Shown here in pieces: positions 42,984 to 51,603 of a stretch of 64,000 nt of DNA (its first letter is position 1; every line of letters begins with the position of its first letter). The stretch lies in NCBI RefSeq assembly GCF_006443095.1, contig NZ_VFWZ01000001.1, positions 558,001-622,000 on the forward strand, read 5' to 3'. This stretch comes from Aquimarina algicola (GTDB lineage: Bacteria > Bacteroidota > Bacteroidia > Flavobacteriales > Flavobacteriaceae). The position numbers were made by a program, and so were the translations under genes. A model generated the notes under the pieces. The model had not been told where the DNA came from. It made no database searches and was given only the letters and a program-made list of their open reading frames with translations.

Positions 42984-45482
42984 ATGCGAAAATCACTTTT
43001 TGTTCTCGGTATATGTATATTATTTTCTTCTATTGCTTTAGCACAAAAACCTCAAAAACTTAACGCTTCAGAAATTCATCAAGCCATAAAAAAGCTTAAT
43101 TTCTTAGGTTCTGTTTTATACATTGCAGCACATCCTGATGATGAAAATACAAGACTTATTTCATATATGTCCAACCATGTCAAAGCTCGTACAGCTTATT
43201 TATCTCTTACCAGAGGTGACGGAGGGCAAAATTTAATTGGCCCGGAAATAAGAGAATTACTTGGAGTAATCAGAACTCAAGAACTATTAGCTGCACGTAG
43301 AACAGATGGAGGAGAACAATTATTTACTCGTGCAAACGATTTTGGATATTCAAAACATCCAAATGAAACATTATCAATATGGGATAAAAATGAAATTTTA
43401 GGCGATGTCGTTTGGGCAATACGTAAGTTCAGACCGGATATAATTATTAATCGTTTTGACCACAGAACCCCAGGCACAACTCATGGTCATCACACTACCT
43501 CTGCAATTTTAAGTACAGAGGCCTTTGATTTGACAGCGGATCAAAAAGTATATCCCGATCAATTACAATACACAACTACATGGCAACCAAAACGACTTTT
43601 TTTTAATACTTCCTGGTGGTTTTATGGAAGTCGTGAAAAATTTGCAAAAGCAGATAAAACAAAGCTATTACAATTCGACATTGGCACATACTATTCTGCT
43701 CTAGGATTATCCAATACAGAAATAGCCGCATTAAGTAGAAGTCAACATAAATCTCAGGGATTTGGTAGTACAGGAAACAGAGGGCAACAAAATGAATATG
43801 TAGAATTAATCAAAGGACAATTACCAAAAGATAAAACCAACATCTTTGAAGGTATCGACACATCCTGGAATAGAATAAAAGGCGGAAAACCAATTGGAGA
43901 TATTCTGTATAAAGTTGAAAAAGAATATGATTTTGAAAATCCTGCAGCCTCTATCCCAGAATTAGTAAAAGCATACCAACTCATACAACAGCTCGAAGAC
44001 AAACATTGGAAAACTGTAAAAACTAAAGAAATCAAAGCTATCATTGCAGCAGCTTCAGGGCTTTATCTAGAAGCCGTAGCTAATCAATCCAATGTAGCAA
44101 CAGGAAGTACAATAGACTTAAAAATAGAAGCGATAAATCGTAGTACAACTAAAATGGTACTACAATCTTTGGCAATAAACAAATTAAATATTAAAGAAAA
44201 TACTGCTAAAGAAATGTCCAATAATGCCAACAATTCTTTTGAGTTTAATGTAAAAATTCCAGATAATTTAAAACCTACTAATCCATATTGGTTAAATGAA
44301 AAAGGTACATTAGGTATTTATAATGTAAAAGATCGAAATTTAATAGGAAAACCAAATACTGATCATGAAATAAAAGCAGAATTTGTAGTCTTAATAAATA
44401 ATGTTGCTATTCCTTTTATAAGAGAAATTGTGTACAAAACAAATGATCCTGTAAAAGGCGAAGTATATAAACCATTAGAAATTGTTCCTGCTATTTCTGC
44501 AAATATCAAGGATAAGGTTATTATTTATGCTAATGAAGATTCAAAACAAATACCTGTTACTATAAAAGCCGGAAAACCTAATCAAAAAGGAAAAATTAGT
44601 TTGAATCATCCGGACAATTGGACGGTGACCCCAGAATCTATAGATTTTACTTTAAATCAAAAAGGAGAAGAAAAAAGAGTGGTTTTTACGTTAACACCTC
44701 CTACGACCCAAAGTGAAGGGTATATTGTACCAAAAATTGAGATAAACAATAAAATCTATACCAAAGAAGTGGTAACTATAGATTATGATCATATCCCGTA
44801 TCAAACCGTAGTATTGCCGGCAGAAACAAAAGTTGTACGTTTAGACATACAAAAGAAAGGTCAAAATATTGGTTACATAGAAGGTGCTGGAGATGTCGTA
44901 CCTGAAAGTTTAATGCAAATTGGATATAAAGTTACAATTATCAATCCTAATACGATTACCACCGAAAATTTAAAAAAATACGACGCTATTGTTGTAGGCA
45001 TACGAGCATATAATACAGTAGAACAATTAAAATTCAAACAAAAATACTTGCTTGAGTATGTTCAAAATGGAGGGAACTTAGTGATACAATACAACACTAA
45101 TAGAAGATTGAAAGTTACAGAAGATCTTGGCCCTTTTCCTCTCAAAATATCAAGAGATCGGGTTACTGATGAAAATTCTAAAGTAACACTACTTGCAAAA
45201 GACCACGAAGTTTTAAATACTCCAAACAAGATTACAGAAAATGATTTTAAAGGATGGGTACAAGAAAGAGGTTTATATTTTCCAAATGAATGGTCAGAAC
45301 AATATACACCAATTTTAGAAGCTCATGACAAGGGTGAATCTGAAAAAAAAGGCCCACTTTTAATTGCAAAATTCGGGAAAGGATATTATGTGTATACAGG
45401 ACTTAGCTTTTTTAGAGAATTTCCTGCCGGTGTATCGGGAGCATATCGTCTTTTTGCCAATATTTTATCTTTAGGTAAATAA
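42984..45482 (+). CDS. secreted PIG-L (LmbE) family deacetylase with C-terminal GATase-like domain
   Basis: An 832-residue protein with a Sec signal peptide (residues 1-20, cut near IALAQ). The PIG-L deacetylase domain follows (about 35-290): the zinc site AAHPDDENTRLISYMS, LTRGDGGQNLIGPEIRELLG and the distal His region RTPGTTHGHHTTSA. The middle is made of beta-sandwich modules (about 370-600), and the C-terminal 200 residues look like a ThuA/GATase-like Rossmann unit (KYDAIVVGIRAYNT, GYYVYTGLSFFREFPAG). PIG-L enzymes remove N-acetyl from amino sugars. The protein probably acts on an extracellular or periplasmic glycan. A small membrane gene and a sodium symporter follow, suggesting uptake of the product. 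Confidence 0.87.
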   Translation: MRKSLFVLGICILFSSIALAQKPQKLNASEIHQAIKKLNFLGSVLYIAAHPDDENTRLISYMSNHVKARTAYLSLTRGDGGQNLIGPEIRELLGVIRTQELLAARRTDGGEQLFTRANDFGYSKHPNETLSIWDKNEILGDVVWAIRKFRPDIIINRFDHRTPGTTHGHHTTSAILSTEAFDLTADQKVYPDQLQYTTTWQPKRLFFNTSWWFYGSREKFAKADKTKLLQFDIGTYYSALGLSNTEIAALSRSQHKSQGFGSTGNRGQQNEYVELIKGQLPKDKTNIFEGIDTSWNRIKGGKPIGDILYKVEKEYDFENPAASIPELVKAYQLIQQLEDKHWKTVKTKEIKAIIAAASGLYLEAVANQSNVATGSTIDLKIEAINRSTTKMVLQSLAINKLNIKENTAKEMSNNANNSFEFNVKIPDNLKPTNPYWLNEKGTLGIYNVKDRNLIGKPNTDHEIKAEFVVLINNVAIPFIREIVYKTNDPVKGEVYKPLEIVPAISANIKDKVIIYANEDSKQIPVTIKAGKPNQKGKISLNHPDNWTVTPESIDFTLNQKGEEKRVVFTLTPPTTQSEGYIVPKIEINNKIYTKEVVTIDYDHIPYQTVVLPAETKVVRLDIQKKGQNIGYIEGAGDVVPESLMQIGYKVTIINPNTITTENLKKYDAIVVGIRAYNTVEQLKFKQKYLLEYVQNGGNLVIQYNTNRRLKVTEDLGPFPLKISRDRVTDENSKVTLLAKDHEVLNTPNKITENDFKGWVQERGLYFPNEWSEQYTPILEAHDKGESEKKGPLLIAKFGKGYYVYTGLSFFREFPAGVSGAYRLFANILSLGK

Positions 45483-45489
45483 GAAGGAT

Positions 45490-45600
45490 ATGAAACAAGC
45501 AAAAGAAAAAATAATTTGGAAAAAATGGTATTCTCTAATCCTTATTGCAAATGCTATTTATATTGTCTTGTTCTATGTAATATCAAAAATATATTCATAA
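45490..45600 (+). CDS. 36-residue single-pass membrane peptide preceding a sodium symporter
   Basis: The frame runs from ATG at 45490 to TAA at 45598-45600, with a purine-rich ribosome site (AAGAAGGAT) just upstream and only 7 bases after the deacetylase stop. The product MKQAKEKIIWKKWYSLILI continues as one hydrophobic helix ending YVISKIYS. It has a basic, Trp-containing cytoplasmic start and a single membrane helix. Small one- or two-helix proteins often precede sodium:solute symporters, and this fits as an accessory subunit or stabiliser. It belongs to no family I can name. Confidence 0.65.
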   Translation: MKQAKEKIIWKKWYSLILIANAIYIVLFYVISKIYS

Positions 45601-45651
45601 AATATTCATTAATCATATGAATCATTTTTATATCTAATTCAAAACCTTAAA

Positions 45652-47352
45652 ATGCAAATTATAGATTGGATCGTATTAATCGGTACGTTGATGTTTATCG
45701 TTTTATATGGATCATGGAAAACCCGAAAAAGTAAAAATGTAGAAGAATACATTCGTGGTGGTAGCGAGGCCAAATGGTGGACAATAGGACTATCAGTAAT
45801 GGCAACTCAAGCTAGTGCAATTACATTTTTATCTACTCCCGGACAAGCCTTTCACAGTGGTATGGGCTTTGTTCAATTTTATTTTGGTCTTCCAATAGCA
45901 ATGGTAGTTATTTGTATGGTTTTTATACCCTTATACCATAAACTTAAGGTATATACCGCATACGAATACCTTGAAACCAGATTTGATCTAAAAACCAGAA
46001 CGCTTACCGCTATTCTTTTTTTAATACAAAGAGGTTTAGGTGCAGGAATAACCATATTTGCTCCTGCTATTATCTTATCAGCAGTATTAGGATGGGATCT
46101 AACTATATTAAACATTGTAATTGGTATTTTAGTGATTATTTATACCGTTTCTGGAGGAACTAAAGCTGTAAGTGTCACTCAAAAACAACAAATGGCTGTT
46201 ATTTTTACAGGAATGTTTATCGCATTTTTCTTAATCATAAGCTATTTACCTCAAGGAATTACATTTACAAAAGCACTTGACATTGCAGGTGCGAGCGGAA
46301 AAATGAAAATTCTCGATTTTTCCTTTGACCTTAGCAACAGATATACAGTATGGACAGGAATTATAGGCGGTACATTCTTGATGCTGTCATACTTTGGTAC
46401 AGATCAGAGTCAAGTTCAACGTTATCTTTCAGGAAAATCAATAAAAGAAAGTCAACTAGGGTTATTGTTTAACGGTCTGTTAAAAGTTCCCATGCAGTTT
46501 TTTATACTTCTGGTAGGGGTTATGGTATTTGTTTTTTATCAATTTAATCCTACACCTATTAATTTTAACCCAGCAGCAAAAGTAGCAGTTCAAAACTCTG
46601 AATTTGCCGCAGAGTATACAGATTTAGAAAATCAGCTATCTGAATTACAAAAAACCAAAGAACTTGAAATCGGTAAATACATAAAAAACGCTGACCATGC
46701 ATCTCAAAATTCAAAAAGTATAAAAAGCAATATCAAAGCCTTAAATGATACTGATCAAAAAATCAGAACTAAAGCTAAAGGTATTATAAAAAAAGTAGAT
46801 AATACAGTCGAAACTAATGATAAAGATTATGTATTCATACATTTCATCCTCAATAATTTACCACGAGGATTAATTGGATTGTTATTAGCGGTAATTTTAT
46901 CTGCAGCTATGTCTTCTACTGCATCAGAACTTAATGCATTGGCTTCTACCACAGCAATAGATCTTTACAAAAGAAATGTAAAAACTGAGAAAGATGAAAA
47001 ACATTATGTAAATGCTTCAAAACTATTTACACTATTATGGGGAGTACTTGCAATTTTTGTAGCTTGTTTCGCCAATCTTTTTGATAATCTCATCCAGTTA
47101 GTAAATATAATTGGTTCAATTTTTTATGGTAATGTTCTTGGTATCTTTTTATTAGCCTTTTTTATCAAATATGTTCGTAGTGACGCTACGTTTATTGCGG
47201 CTATTATCACTCAGGTTATCGTTATTTTTGGATGGTATTTTGATTGGATGCCATATCTATGGCTTAATCTTTTTGGATGTGTATTAGTAATGACAATTGC
47301 TATAGGGGTACAACTCATAAATGAATTGATTTCAGAAAGTAAAAAGATCTAA
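45652..47352 (+). CDS. sodium:solute symporter (SSS family)
   Basis: A 566-residue symporter with about 13 membrane segments. Family landmarks are AKWWTIGLSVMATQASAITF in TM2, TVSGGTKAVSVTQKQQMAVI, YFGTDQSQVQRYLSG, and LLAVILSAAMSSTASELNAL, where the Ser/Thr of the sodium site lie. Between about 300 and 390 there is a long charged, coiled-coil-like cytoplasmic loop (for example ENQLSELQKTKELEIGKYIK), a feature of Bacteroidota members. The substrate is probably a sugar, amino sugar or related solute given the deacetylase upstream. It closes the group that starts at 42984. Confidence 0.92.
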   Translation: MQIIDWIVLIGTLMFIVLYGSWKTRKSKNVEEYIRGGSEAKWWTIGLSVMATQASAITFLSTPGQAFHSGMGFVQFYFGLPIAMVVICMVFIPLYHKLKVYTAYEYLETRFDLKTRTLTAILFLIQRGLGAGITIFAPAIILSAVLGWDLTILNIVIGILVIIYTVSGGTKAVSVTQKQQMAVIFTGMFIAFFLIISYLPQGITFTKALDIAGASGKMKILDFSFDLSNRYTVWTGIIGGTFLMLSYFGTDQSQVQRYLSGKSIKESQLGLLFNGLLKVPMQFFILLVGVMVFVFYQFNPTPINFNPAAKVAVQNSEFAAEYTDLENQLSELQKTKELEIGKYIKNADHASQNSKSIKSNIKALNDTDQKIRTKAKGIIKKVDNTVETNDKDYVFIHFILNNLPRGLIGLLLAVILSAAMSSTASELNALASTTAIDLYKRNVKTEKDEKHYVNASKLFTLLWGVLAIFVACFANLFDNLIQLVNIIGSIFYGNVLGIFLLAFFIKYVRSDATFIAAIITQVIVIFGWYFDWMPYLWLNLFGCVLVMTIAIGVQLINELISESKKI

Positions 47353-47372
47353 AATCAATTCATCTTAGGTTC

Positions 47373-47702
47373 TTAAAAATGAACTACTGCATTAGTAGAC
47401 AGATACGATAAAAAACCGTTTTGAAAACCATGAAATTCTTTCAAAACACTATTGATTTTTTCTCCCGCTTGTGTTACAGAATTATCATCTTCAAACTTTG
47501 AGAGTTTATCAATAGATAGTTTTAATTGTCTTCCTTTGCTGCTTAATTCTGTATATTGTTCATACATTTCAGAAGTGCAAGGTTCACAACGATATGAATT
47601 CAATTTTGCTAACATCACAGAAAGTTCATTTTTCATTCGGTTAAGTCGCAAAAATTGTGGTTGTCTATTTTGGGGGACTCTTTTGTAACTGTAAGCTCTC
47701 AT
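47373..47702 (-). CDS. hypothetical helical protein, 109 aa
   Basis: A 109-residue soluble, mostly helical protein starting MRAYSYKRVPQNRQPQFLRL, with a Met at 23 as possible alternative start. Heptad-like Leu spacing (MKNELSVMLAKLNSY) and a CEPCTSEM motif with two Cys in C-x2-C spacing suggest a small helical bundle with perhaps one metal or disulfide site. Not recognised. It stands alone and convergent to the symporter. The opposite frame at 47452-47688 is a shadow. Confidence 0.55.
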   Translation of the reverse strand: MRAYSYKRVPQNRQPQFLRLNRMKNELSVMLAKLNSYRCEPCTSEMYEQYTELSSKGRQLKLSIDKLSKFEDDNSVTQAGEKINSVLKEFHGFQNGFLSYLSTNAVVHF

Positions 47703-47861
47703 AAGGATCAGGTGTTAAGATAATCAATCCTTTAATTTACTAAAAAATATAGCGAAATCAAAATTTAAAACACTTATTAGCAGCTATTTAAAAAAAGTAT
47801 ACAACAAATAAATATTTATCAAAAATATTGATGAATTAATAAAAAATCATAATCAAAATAC

Positions 47862-48836
47862 ATGAATAATATCATAAAATGGGGAATCATTGGTTGTGGT
47901 AAAATCGCTCATAAATTTGCACAAGATCTTTCTAAAGTACCAAATGCAAAACTCTATGCAATAGCGAGTAGAGACTTTGATAAAGCAAAAGAATTTGGAA
48001 AGAAATATGATGTAAGCAATTATTATGGTAATTATCAAGACCTTGCCAGGGATCAAGAAGTAATAGTTATTTATATTGCAACTCCTCACCCTTTTCACCA
48101 CACAAATACAATAATGTGTCTTAATCATAAAAAAGCTGTTTTGTGTGAAAAGCCATTTGCAATGAATATAGATCAAGTCAAAGAAATGATCTCTACTGCA
48201 AAAATGAATAATGTTTTTCTTATGGAAGCCTTATGGACATATTTCTTGCCTCACTACCAATATGTGATCGAATTAATCGAAACAAAAAAATATGGAAAAA
48301 TCAAATCATTAAAAGCCGATTTTGGGTTTGAAGCAATTTTTGACCCTAATAGTAGACTATTCAATAAAAAACTAGGTGGCGGCAGCTTATTAGATATTGG
48401 TATATACCCATTATTTTGTGCGTTAAGTTTAATCGGAATCCCTGAAAAAATTGATGCTAAAGCAGTATTAACTTCAACTGGCGTTGATGAAGAATGTATG
48501 ATACAACTTGAGTATAAAAACAACATCAATGCACATTTATATAGTACTCTAAATAAAAAAACCGATACAGAAGCAATTATAGAGCTCGAAGACGCAAATA
48601 TTATAATCTGTAATAGGTTTCATGAACCTACTTCTGTAATTATAGAAAGTAATCAACAGTCAAAAAAAATAGAGTTTGATGTCGACACATACGGATACAA
48701 TTTTGAAGCTATTCATGTACAAGAAATGTTGGCGCAAAACCGAATAGAAAGTACAATCATGACTTTTGAAAAAAGCCTTCAACTTATTTCATTATTAGAT
48801 GCTGTAAGAGCACAAATTGGTTTGTATTATGACTAA
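47862..48836 (+). CDS. Gfo/Idh/MocA family NAD(P)-dependent oxidoreductase
   Basis: A 324-residue oxidoreductase. The N-terminal Rossmann domain has KWGIIGCGKIAHKFAQDL and VIVIYIATPHPFHHTNTIMC; the conserved EKP catalytic-site motif is in AVLCEKPFAMNIDQVKEMIS. The C-terminal alpha/beta domain carries GGGSLLDIGIYPLFCALSLI (the DIG-x-Y-P motif). Members act on sugars, inositols or dihydrodiols with NAD(P). The sequence is closest in feel to dihydrodiol dehydrogenase / oxidoreductase-like trans-acting enzymes. The substrate is not predictable. It is monocistronic: the terminator at 48908-48936 follows. Confidence 0.92.
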   Translation: MNNIIKWGIIGCGKIAHKFAQDLSKVPNAKLYAIASRDFDKAKEFGKKYDVSNYYGNYQDLARDQEVIVIYIATPHPFHHTNTIMCLNHKKAVLCEKPFAMNIDQVKEMISTAKMNNVFLMEALWTYFLPHYQYVIELIETKKYGKIKSLKADFGFEAIFDPNSRLFNKKLGGGSLLDIGIYPLFCALSLIGIPEKIDAKAVLTSTGVDEECMIQLEYKNNINAHLYSTLNKKTDTEAIIELEDANIIICNRFHEPTSVIIESNQQSKKIEFDVDTYGYNFEAIHVQEMLAQNRIESTIMTFEKSLQLISLLDAVRAQIGLYYD

Positions 48837-48907
48837 AATATAGTGCCAAAACAAATTGATTTTTGAAACCTATTAGAGTTGTATATTAAAATAAGGGATA
48901 AAAACAA

Positions 48908-48936
48908 AAAAAGCGTTCTGTGACAGAACGCTTTTT
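48908..48936. terminator. bidirectional intrinsic terminator
   Basis: An AAAAAGCGTTCT stem, GTGAC loop and AGAACGCTTTTT stem form a near-perfect hairpin with A and T tracts at both ends. It lies between the converging oxidoreductase (ends 48836) and the DUF2911 gene (ends 48965), so it can serve both. Confidence 0.92.
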
Positions 48937-48964
48937 ATATGATTTGTGTGTGAAAAAGAGTGGT

Positions 48965-49807
48965 TTATTTGGCTCCCCACTCAGCAAGGGAGTCTTTATT
49001 AAGTTTAACGTAGTCAGCATTTCCTGCCTTCTCTGCTAATTCTAACGAAGTTTTTGCTGCTTTTATTGCACCAGCTTTATCTCCATTTTTAGCATAAATC
49101 AAAGACTGCTGTCTGTGAACCCAAAAAGCAGGTTCTTTACGAAGAGAGATAGCTTTATCAATATGTTCTTTTGCTTTTGCAAATTCTCCTATTTCTTTAT
49201 AAAAAGTAGCAGCTTGATAATGGTCATTACTAGATGGACCAGCCATAATTTGTTCTATACTTGCAAGAGTTTGTTTTTTTGCAGGAGTTTCTATAGCAAT
49301 AACCGCTTGTGTTTTTTCCCATTCAAAAAACATATTAGCACCATCCATTTTAAGATCTGAAAATCCAATTGTAAAAGTCTCTACATTAGATGGTAGCGCT
49401 TTCACTTTTGCAGTCGTTTTCAAAGCTATTTTACTATCATCCCATTCTCTTGGTGTTCCCCAGTTATTAGTATCTGCATAAAAAATTACTTCCCAGCTTC
49501 CTTTAGAAGGTTTAGTAAAAATTGCATAAGAACCTTTTTTAAGTTCTTTCCCATTAATCTTTATATCATCGCTAAAAGTGACCTGTGTATTTTTATTAGC
49601 TCCCGTTCTCCATAATTTACCCTCTGGTACAAGATTACCAAAAATGGTTCTTCCTTTCATACTAGGTCTTGCATATTCTACAGATACATCTGTTAATCCT
49701 ACTACCTGGCTAATTTTTGAAGTAGGGCTAGGTTGCGGTGCTTTAACCTGAGCATCAACTCCTAAAGAGAATAAAATAGCAGAAAGAAATAAGACAATTT
49801 TTTTCAT
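48965..49807 (-). CDS. exported DUF2911 domain protein with TPR-like C-terminus
   Basis: A 280-residue protein with a Sec signal peptide (1-19, cut near SLGVDAQ). A DUF2911 domain follows (about 30-170) with the family blocks VSVEYARPSMKGRTIFGNLV, PEGKLWRTGANKNTQVTFSD, GSYAIFTKP and WEVIFYAD plus NNWGTP. The C-terminal 100 residues form two or three TPR-like helix pairs (YKEIGEFAKAKEHIDKAISL, NGDKAGAIKAAKTSLELA). It is probably periplasmic. The function of DUF2911 is unknown. The gene is isolated, convergent with the oxidoreductase, with a shared terminator. Confidence 0.87.
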   Translation of the reverse strand: MKKIVLFLSAILFSLGVDAQVKAPQPSPTSKISQVVGLTDVSVEYARPSMKGRTIFGNLVPEGKLWRTGANKNTQVTFSDDIKINGKELKKGSYAIFTKPSKGSWEVIFYADTNNWGTPREWDDSKIALKTTAKVKALPSNVETFTIGFSDLKMDGANMFFEWEKTQAVIAIETPAKKQTLASIEQIMAGPSSNDHYQAATFYKEIGEFAKAKEHIDKAISLRKEPAFWVHRQQSLIYAKNGDKAGAIKAAKTSLELAEKAGNADYVKLNKDSLAEWGAK

Positions 49808-49929
49808 TTGTGTTAAATTTAATTTGTTTGTGAATTATACCGAACTAAATTAAGGAATACCATGGCATTAAAAGTTAACAAAAACTTAAATTAAGGAGTA
49901 GTATATTTACAGGATTTTTAAACTCAATA

Positions 49930-50589
49930 ATGAAAAGATATATTTCTGAAACGATTGGTACATTTAGCATGGTATTTTGTGGAACAGGAGCTATGGCTAT
50001 AGATGAAATAACAAATGGCAGTATTGGTCATATAGGAGTAGCAATTACATGGGGACTCATTGTCATGGCAATGATCTATGCGTATGGAGAAATATCCGGA
50101 GCGCATTTTAATCCAGCAGTAACAATTGCATTTGCTTACGCAAAAAAATTTGAATGGAAAGAAGTTCCAAAATATATACTTGCACAATGTGTCGGGGCAA
50201 TTATCGCTAGTAGTTGTCTTTCTTTTCTTTTTCCAGAAAGTGAATTTTTAGGAGCTACTTTACCGGCTCTGGATAGTTTAAAAGCATTTATACTAGAGGT
50301 CCTACTTACTTATTTCTTAATGACAGTAATCATTAATGTATCTACAGGATCAAAAGAGATCGGAGTAATGGCAGGAATAGCCGTAGGAGGCGTGGTATTA
50401 CTTGAAGCTATGTTTGCCGGTCCTATGACAAAAGCATCTATGAACCCTGCACGTTCTCTCGGTCCGGCCTTACTCACAGGTCATTGGGAACACCAATGGT
50501 TATATTTCACAGCTCCTGTTCTTGGGGCTATATTAGCAGTAGCTACTTGTAAACTTATAAAAGATGATAATTGCTGTGATGAATGTTAA
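49930..50589 (+). CDS. aquaporin / MIP family channel with cysteine-rich tail
   Basis: A 219-residue MIP-family channel with six membrane segments. Both NPA boxes are present, in SGAHFNPAVTIAFAYA and KASMNPARSLGPALLTGHW. The Arg after the second NPA and the following Ser-Leu-Gly-Pro are the water-selective pattern. The first helix carries SETIGTFSMVFCGTGAM, a typical AQP start. The residue pattern is nearer to water channels than to glycerol facilitators. The C-terminal tail ends NCCDEC, three cysteines in CCx2C spacing just inside the membrane, which is unusual. Two A+T-rich bases of context give no regulatory clue. Confidence 0.92.
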   Translation: MKRYISETIGTFSMVFCGTGAMAIDEITNGSIGHIGVAITWGLIVMAMIYAYGEISGAHFNPAVTIAFAYAKKFEWKEVPKYILAQCVGAIIASSCLSFLFPESEFLGATLPALDSLKAFILEVLLTYFLMTVIINVSTGSKEIGVMAGIAVGGVVLLEAMFAGPMTKASMNPARSLGPALLTGHWEHQWLYFTAPVLGAILAVATCKLIKDDNCCDEC

Positions 50590-50606
50590 AAAATGACTCG
50601 TGAAAT

Positions 50607-50614
50607 TATTTTTG
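50607..50614 (+). promoter_or_regulatory. candidate -7 promoter box TATTTTTG
   Basis: TATTTTTG matches TAnnTTTG and lies 50 bases upstream of the STAS/SpoIIAA-like gene start (50664), just after the aquaporin stop. It suggests that the small protein has its own transcript. No -33 TTG was recognised at the expected spacing. Confidence 0.4.
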
Positions 50615-50663
50615 TAAGAAAATTTTACTTTTTTAACATATCTTTATCAAAAACTTTTTTTGG

Positions 50664-51020
50664 ATGAATACTAATTATGAGAAGTTTTATGATTTAGAGT
50701 TTCATACTTCTTATGTCATTATTACAATACACAAAGGAGTGTTTGTGACATTAGATAAAGCAAATATAATCAGAGAAGATATCAAATCGCATTTTGGAAA
50801 TAAGAGCTTTATCATGATTACCAATAGAAAATTTGAGCATGAAGTTGCAGAAGAAGTATTTCGACTAGGACAACTTCCTAATATGAAAGGATTGGCAATT
50901 GTATCTCAAAGAAAAACAGAACGCGACAAAGCAATGATAGAACAAGGCCTCTATGACAGGTCTTTTGCATATTTCAATACCTTAGAAGAAGCCAAATCTT
51001 GGGCTGAAGGATACTTTTAA
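50664..51020 (+). CDS. SpoIIAA/STAS-like small protein, 118 aa
   Basis: This 118-residue protein resembles the SpoIIAA-like/STAS-SEC14 fold in its order of elements. Strand 1 is VIITIHKGVFVT, followed by a helix, a second core strand (SFIMITNRKF), then GLAIVSQRKTERDKAMIEQG and a final helix LEEAKSWAEGYF. Such proteins bind lipids or regulate partner proteins, but here the role is unknown. It has no signal peptide or membrane helix. It follows the aquaporin by 74 bases and precedes the SRPBCC-photolyase operon. The family assignment is tentative. Confidence 0.6.
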   Translation: MNTNYEKFYDLEFHTSYVIITIHKGVFVTLDKANIIREDIKSHFGNKSFIMITNRKFEHEVAEEVFRLGQLPNMKGLAIVSQRKTERDKAMIEQGLYDRSFAYFNTLEEAKSWAEGYF

Positions 51021-51031
51021 ATAATTTTATA

Positions 51032-51063
51032 TTGTTTAACAATAAATGTTTTTAGTTAAACAA
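51032..51063. promoter_or_regulatory. perfect 9-bp inverted repeat, candidate operator
   Basis: TTGTTTAAC (51032-51040) is the exact reverse complement of GTTAAACAA (51055-51063), with a 14-base spacer. It lies about 35-67 bases before the SRPBCC start and has no T tract after it, so it fits a regulator site better than a terminator. Photolyase-containing operons in many bacteria are light-controlled by MerR-type B12 or LitR-like regulators that bind such dyads; which regulator binds here is unknown. Confidence 0.5.
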
Positions 51064-51070
51064 AAATGAT

Positions 51071-51101
51071 CATACCTTTACTATAAACTAAGTAAAGTAT
51101 G
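51071..51101. promoter_or_regulatory. imperfect inverted repeat overlapping a start codon
   Basis: CATACCTTTAC (51071-51081) pairs with GTAAAGTATG (51092-51101) with one bulged base. The right arm contains the ATG of the SRPBCC gene (51099), so in RNA the start codon would sit in a stem. It may be a second operator half or a translational element; there is no conservation evidence. Confidence 0.3.
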
Positions 51102-51593
51102 AAGATTTATACCCTTAAGGCTAAACAAAACTTACCGATCTCACTAGATGAGGCTTGGAATTTCTTATCCGATCCAAAAAACTTAAAAACAATTACTCCA
51201 GATTATATGGGTTTTCAGATTATTTCTGGAGCAGATCGCAAAATGTATTCAGGACAAATCATTCAATATATAGTAACACCAATTGCAGGAATCAAAACAA
51301 AATGGGTTACCGAAATCACTCATACCCAAGACAAAGAATATTTTGTTGATGAGCAGAGGTTTGGCCCCTATGCTTTATGGCATCACAAACATTTTATTAA
51401 AGAAATTCCTGGAGGAGTAGAAATGGAAGATATCATTGACTATAAAGTCCCTTTTGGAATATTAGGGCAATTAGTACACCCCTTTTTGGTAAAACCAAAG
51501 TTAAAAGAGATTTTTGCATATCGTGAGCAAAAGCTAATCGAACTCTTTGGGACATTTACAAAAGAACATAAAAACCAAATCGAATTCATTTAA
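51099..51593 (+). CDS. SRPBCC-family ligand-binding protein
   Basis: A 164-residue START/Bet v1-like (polyketide-cyclase-type) protein. The opening is LKAKQNLPISLDEAWNFLSDPKNL, continuing ITPDYMGFQIISG, and the core strands include KTKWVTEITHTQDKEYFVDE and PGGVEMEDIIDYKVPFGIL. The proteins have a deep hydrophobic pocket for lipid-like or aromatic ligands. It is the first gene of a tight operon with an SDR (10 bases later) and a photolyase, a group often seen together in Bacteroidota and Proteobacteria. It has no signal peptide and is probably cytosolic. Its job next to a photolyase is not established. Confidence 0.85.
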   Translation: MKIYTLKAKQNLPISLDEAWNFLSDPKNLKTITPDYMGFQIISGADRKMYSGQIIQYIVTPIAGIKTKWVTEITHTQDKEYFVDEQRFGPYALWHHKHFIKEIPGGVEMEDIIDYKVPFGILGQLVHPFLVKPKLKEIFAYREQKLIELFGTFTKEHKNQIEFI

Positions 51594-51603
51594 AAATAAA
51601 ATA

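Noticed and set aside
51547..51603. Longer N-terminus for the SDR
   Set aside because: It overlaps the preceding gene, is merely basic, and the Rossmann motif starts right after the ATG at 51604.
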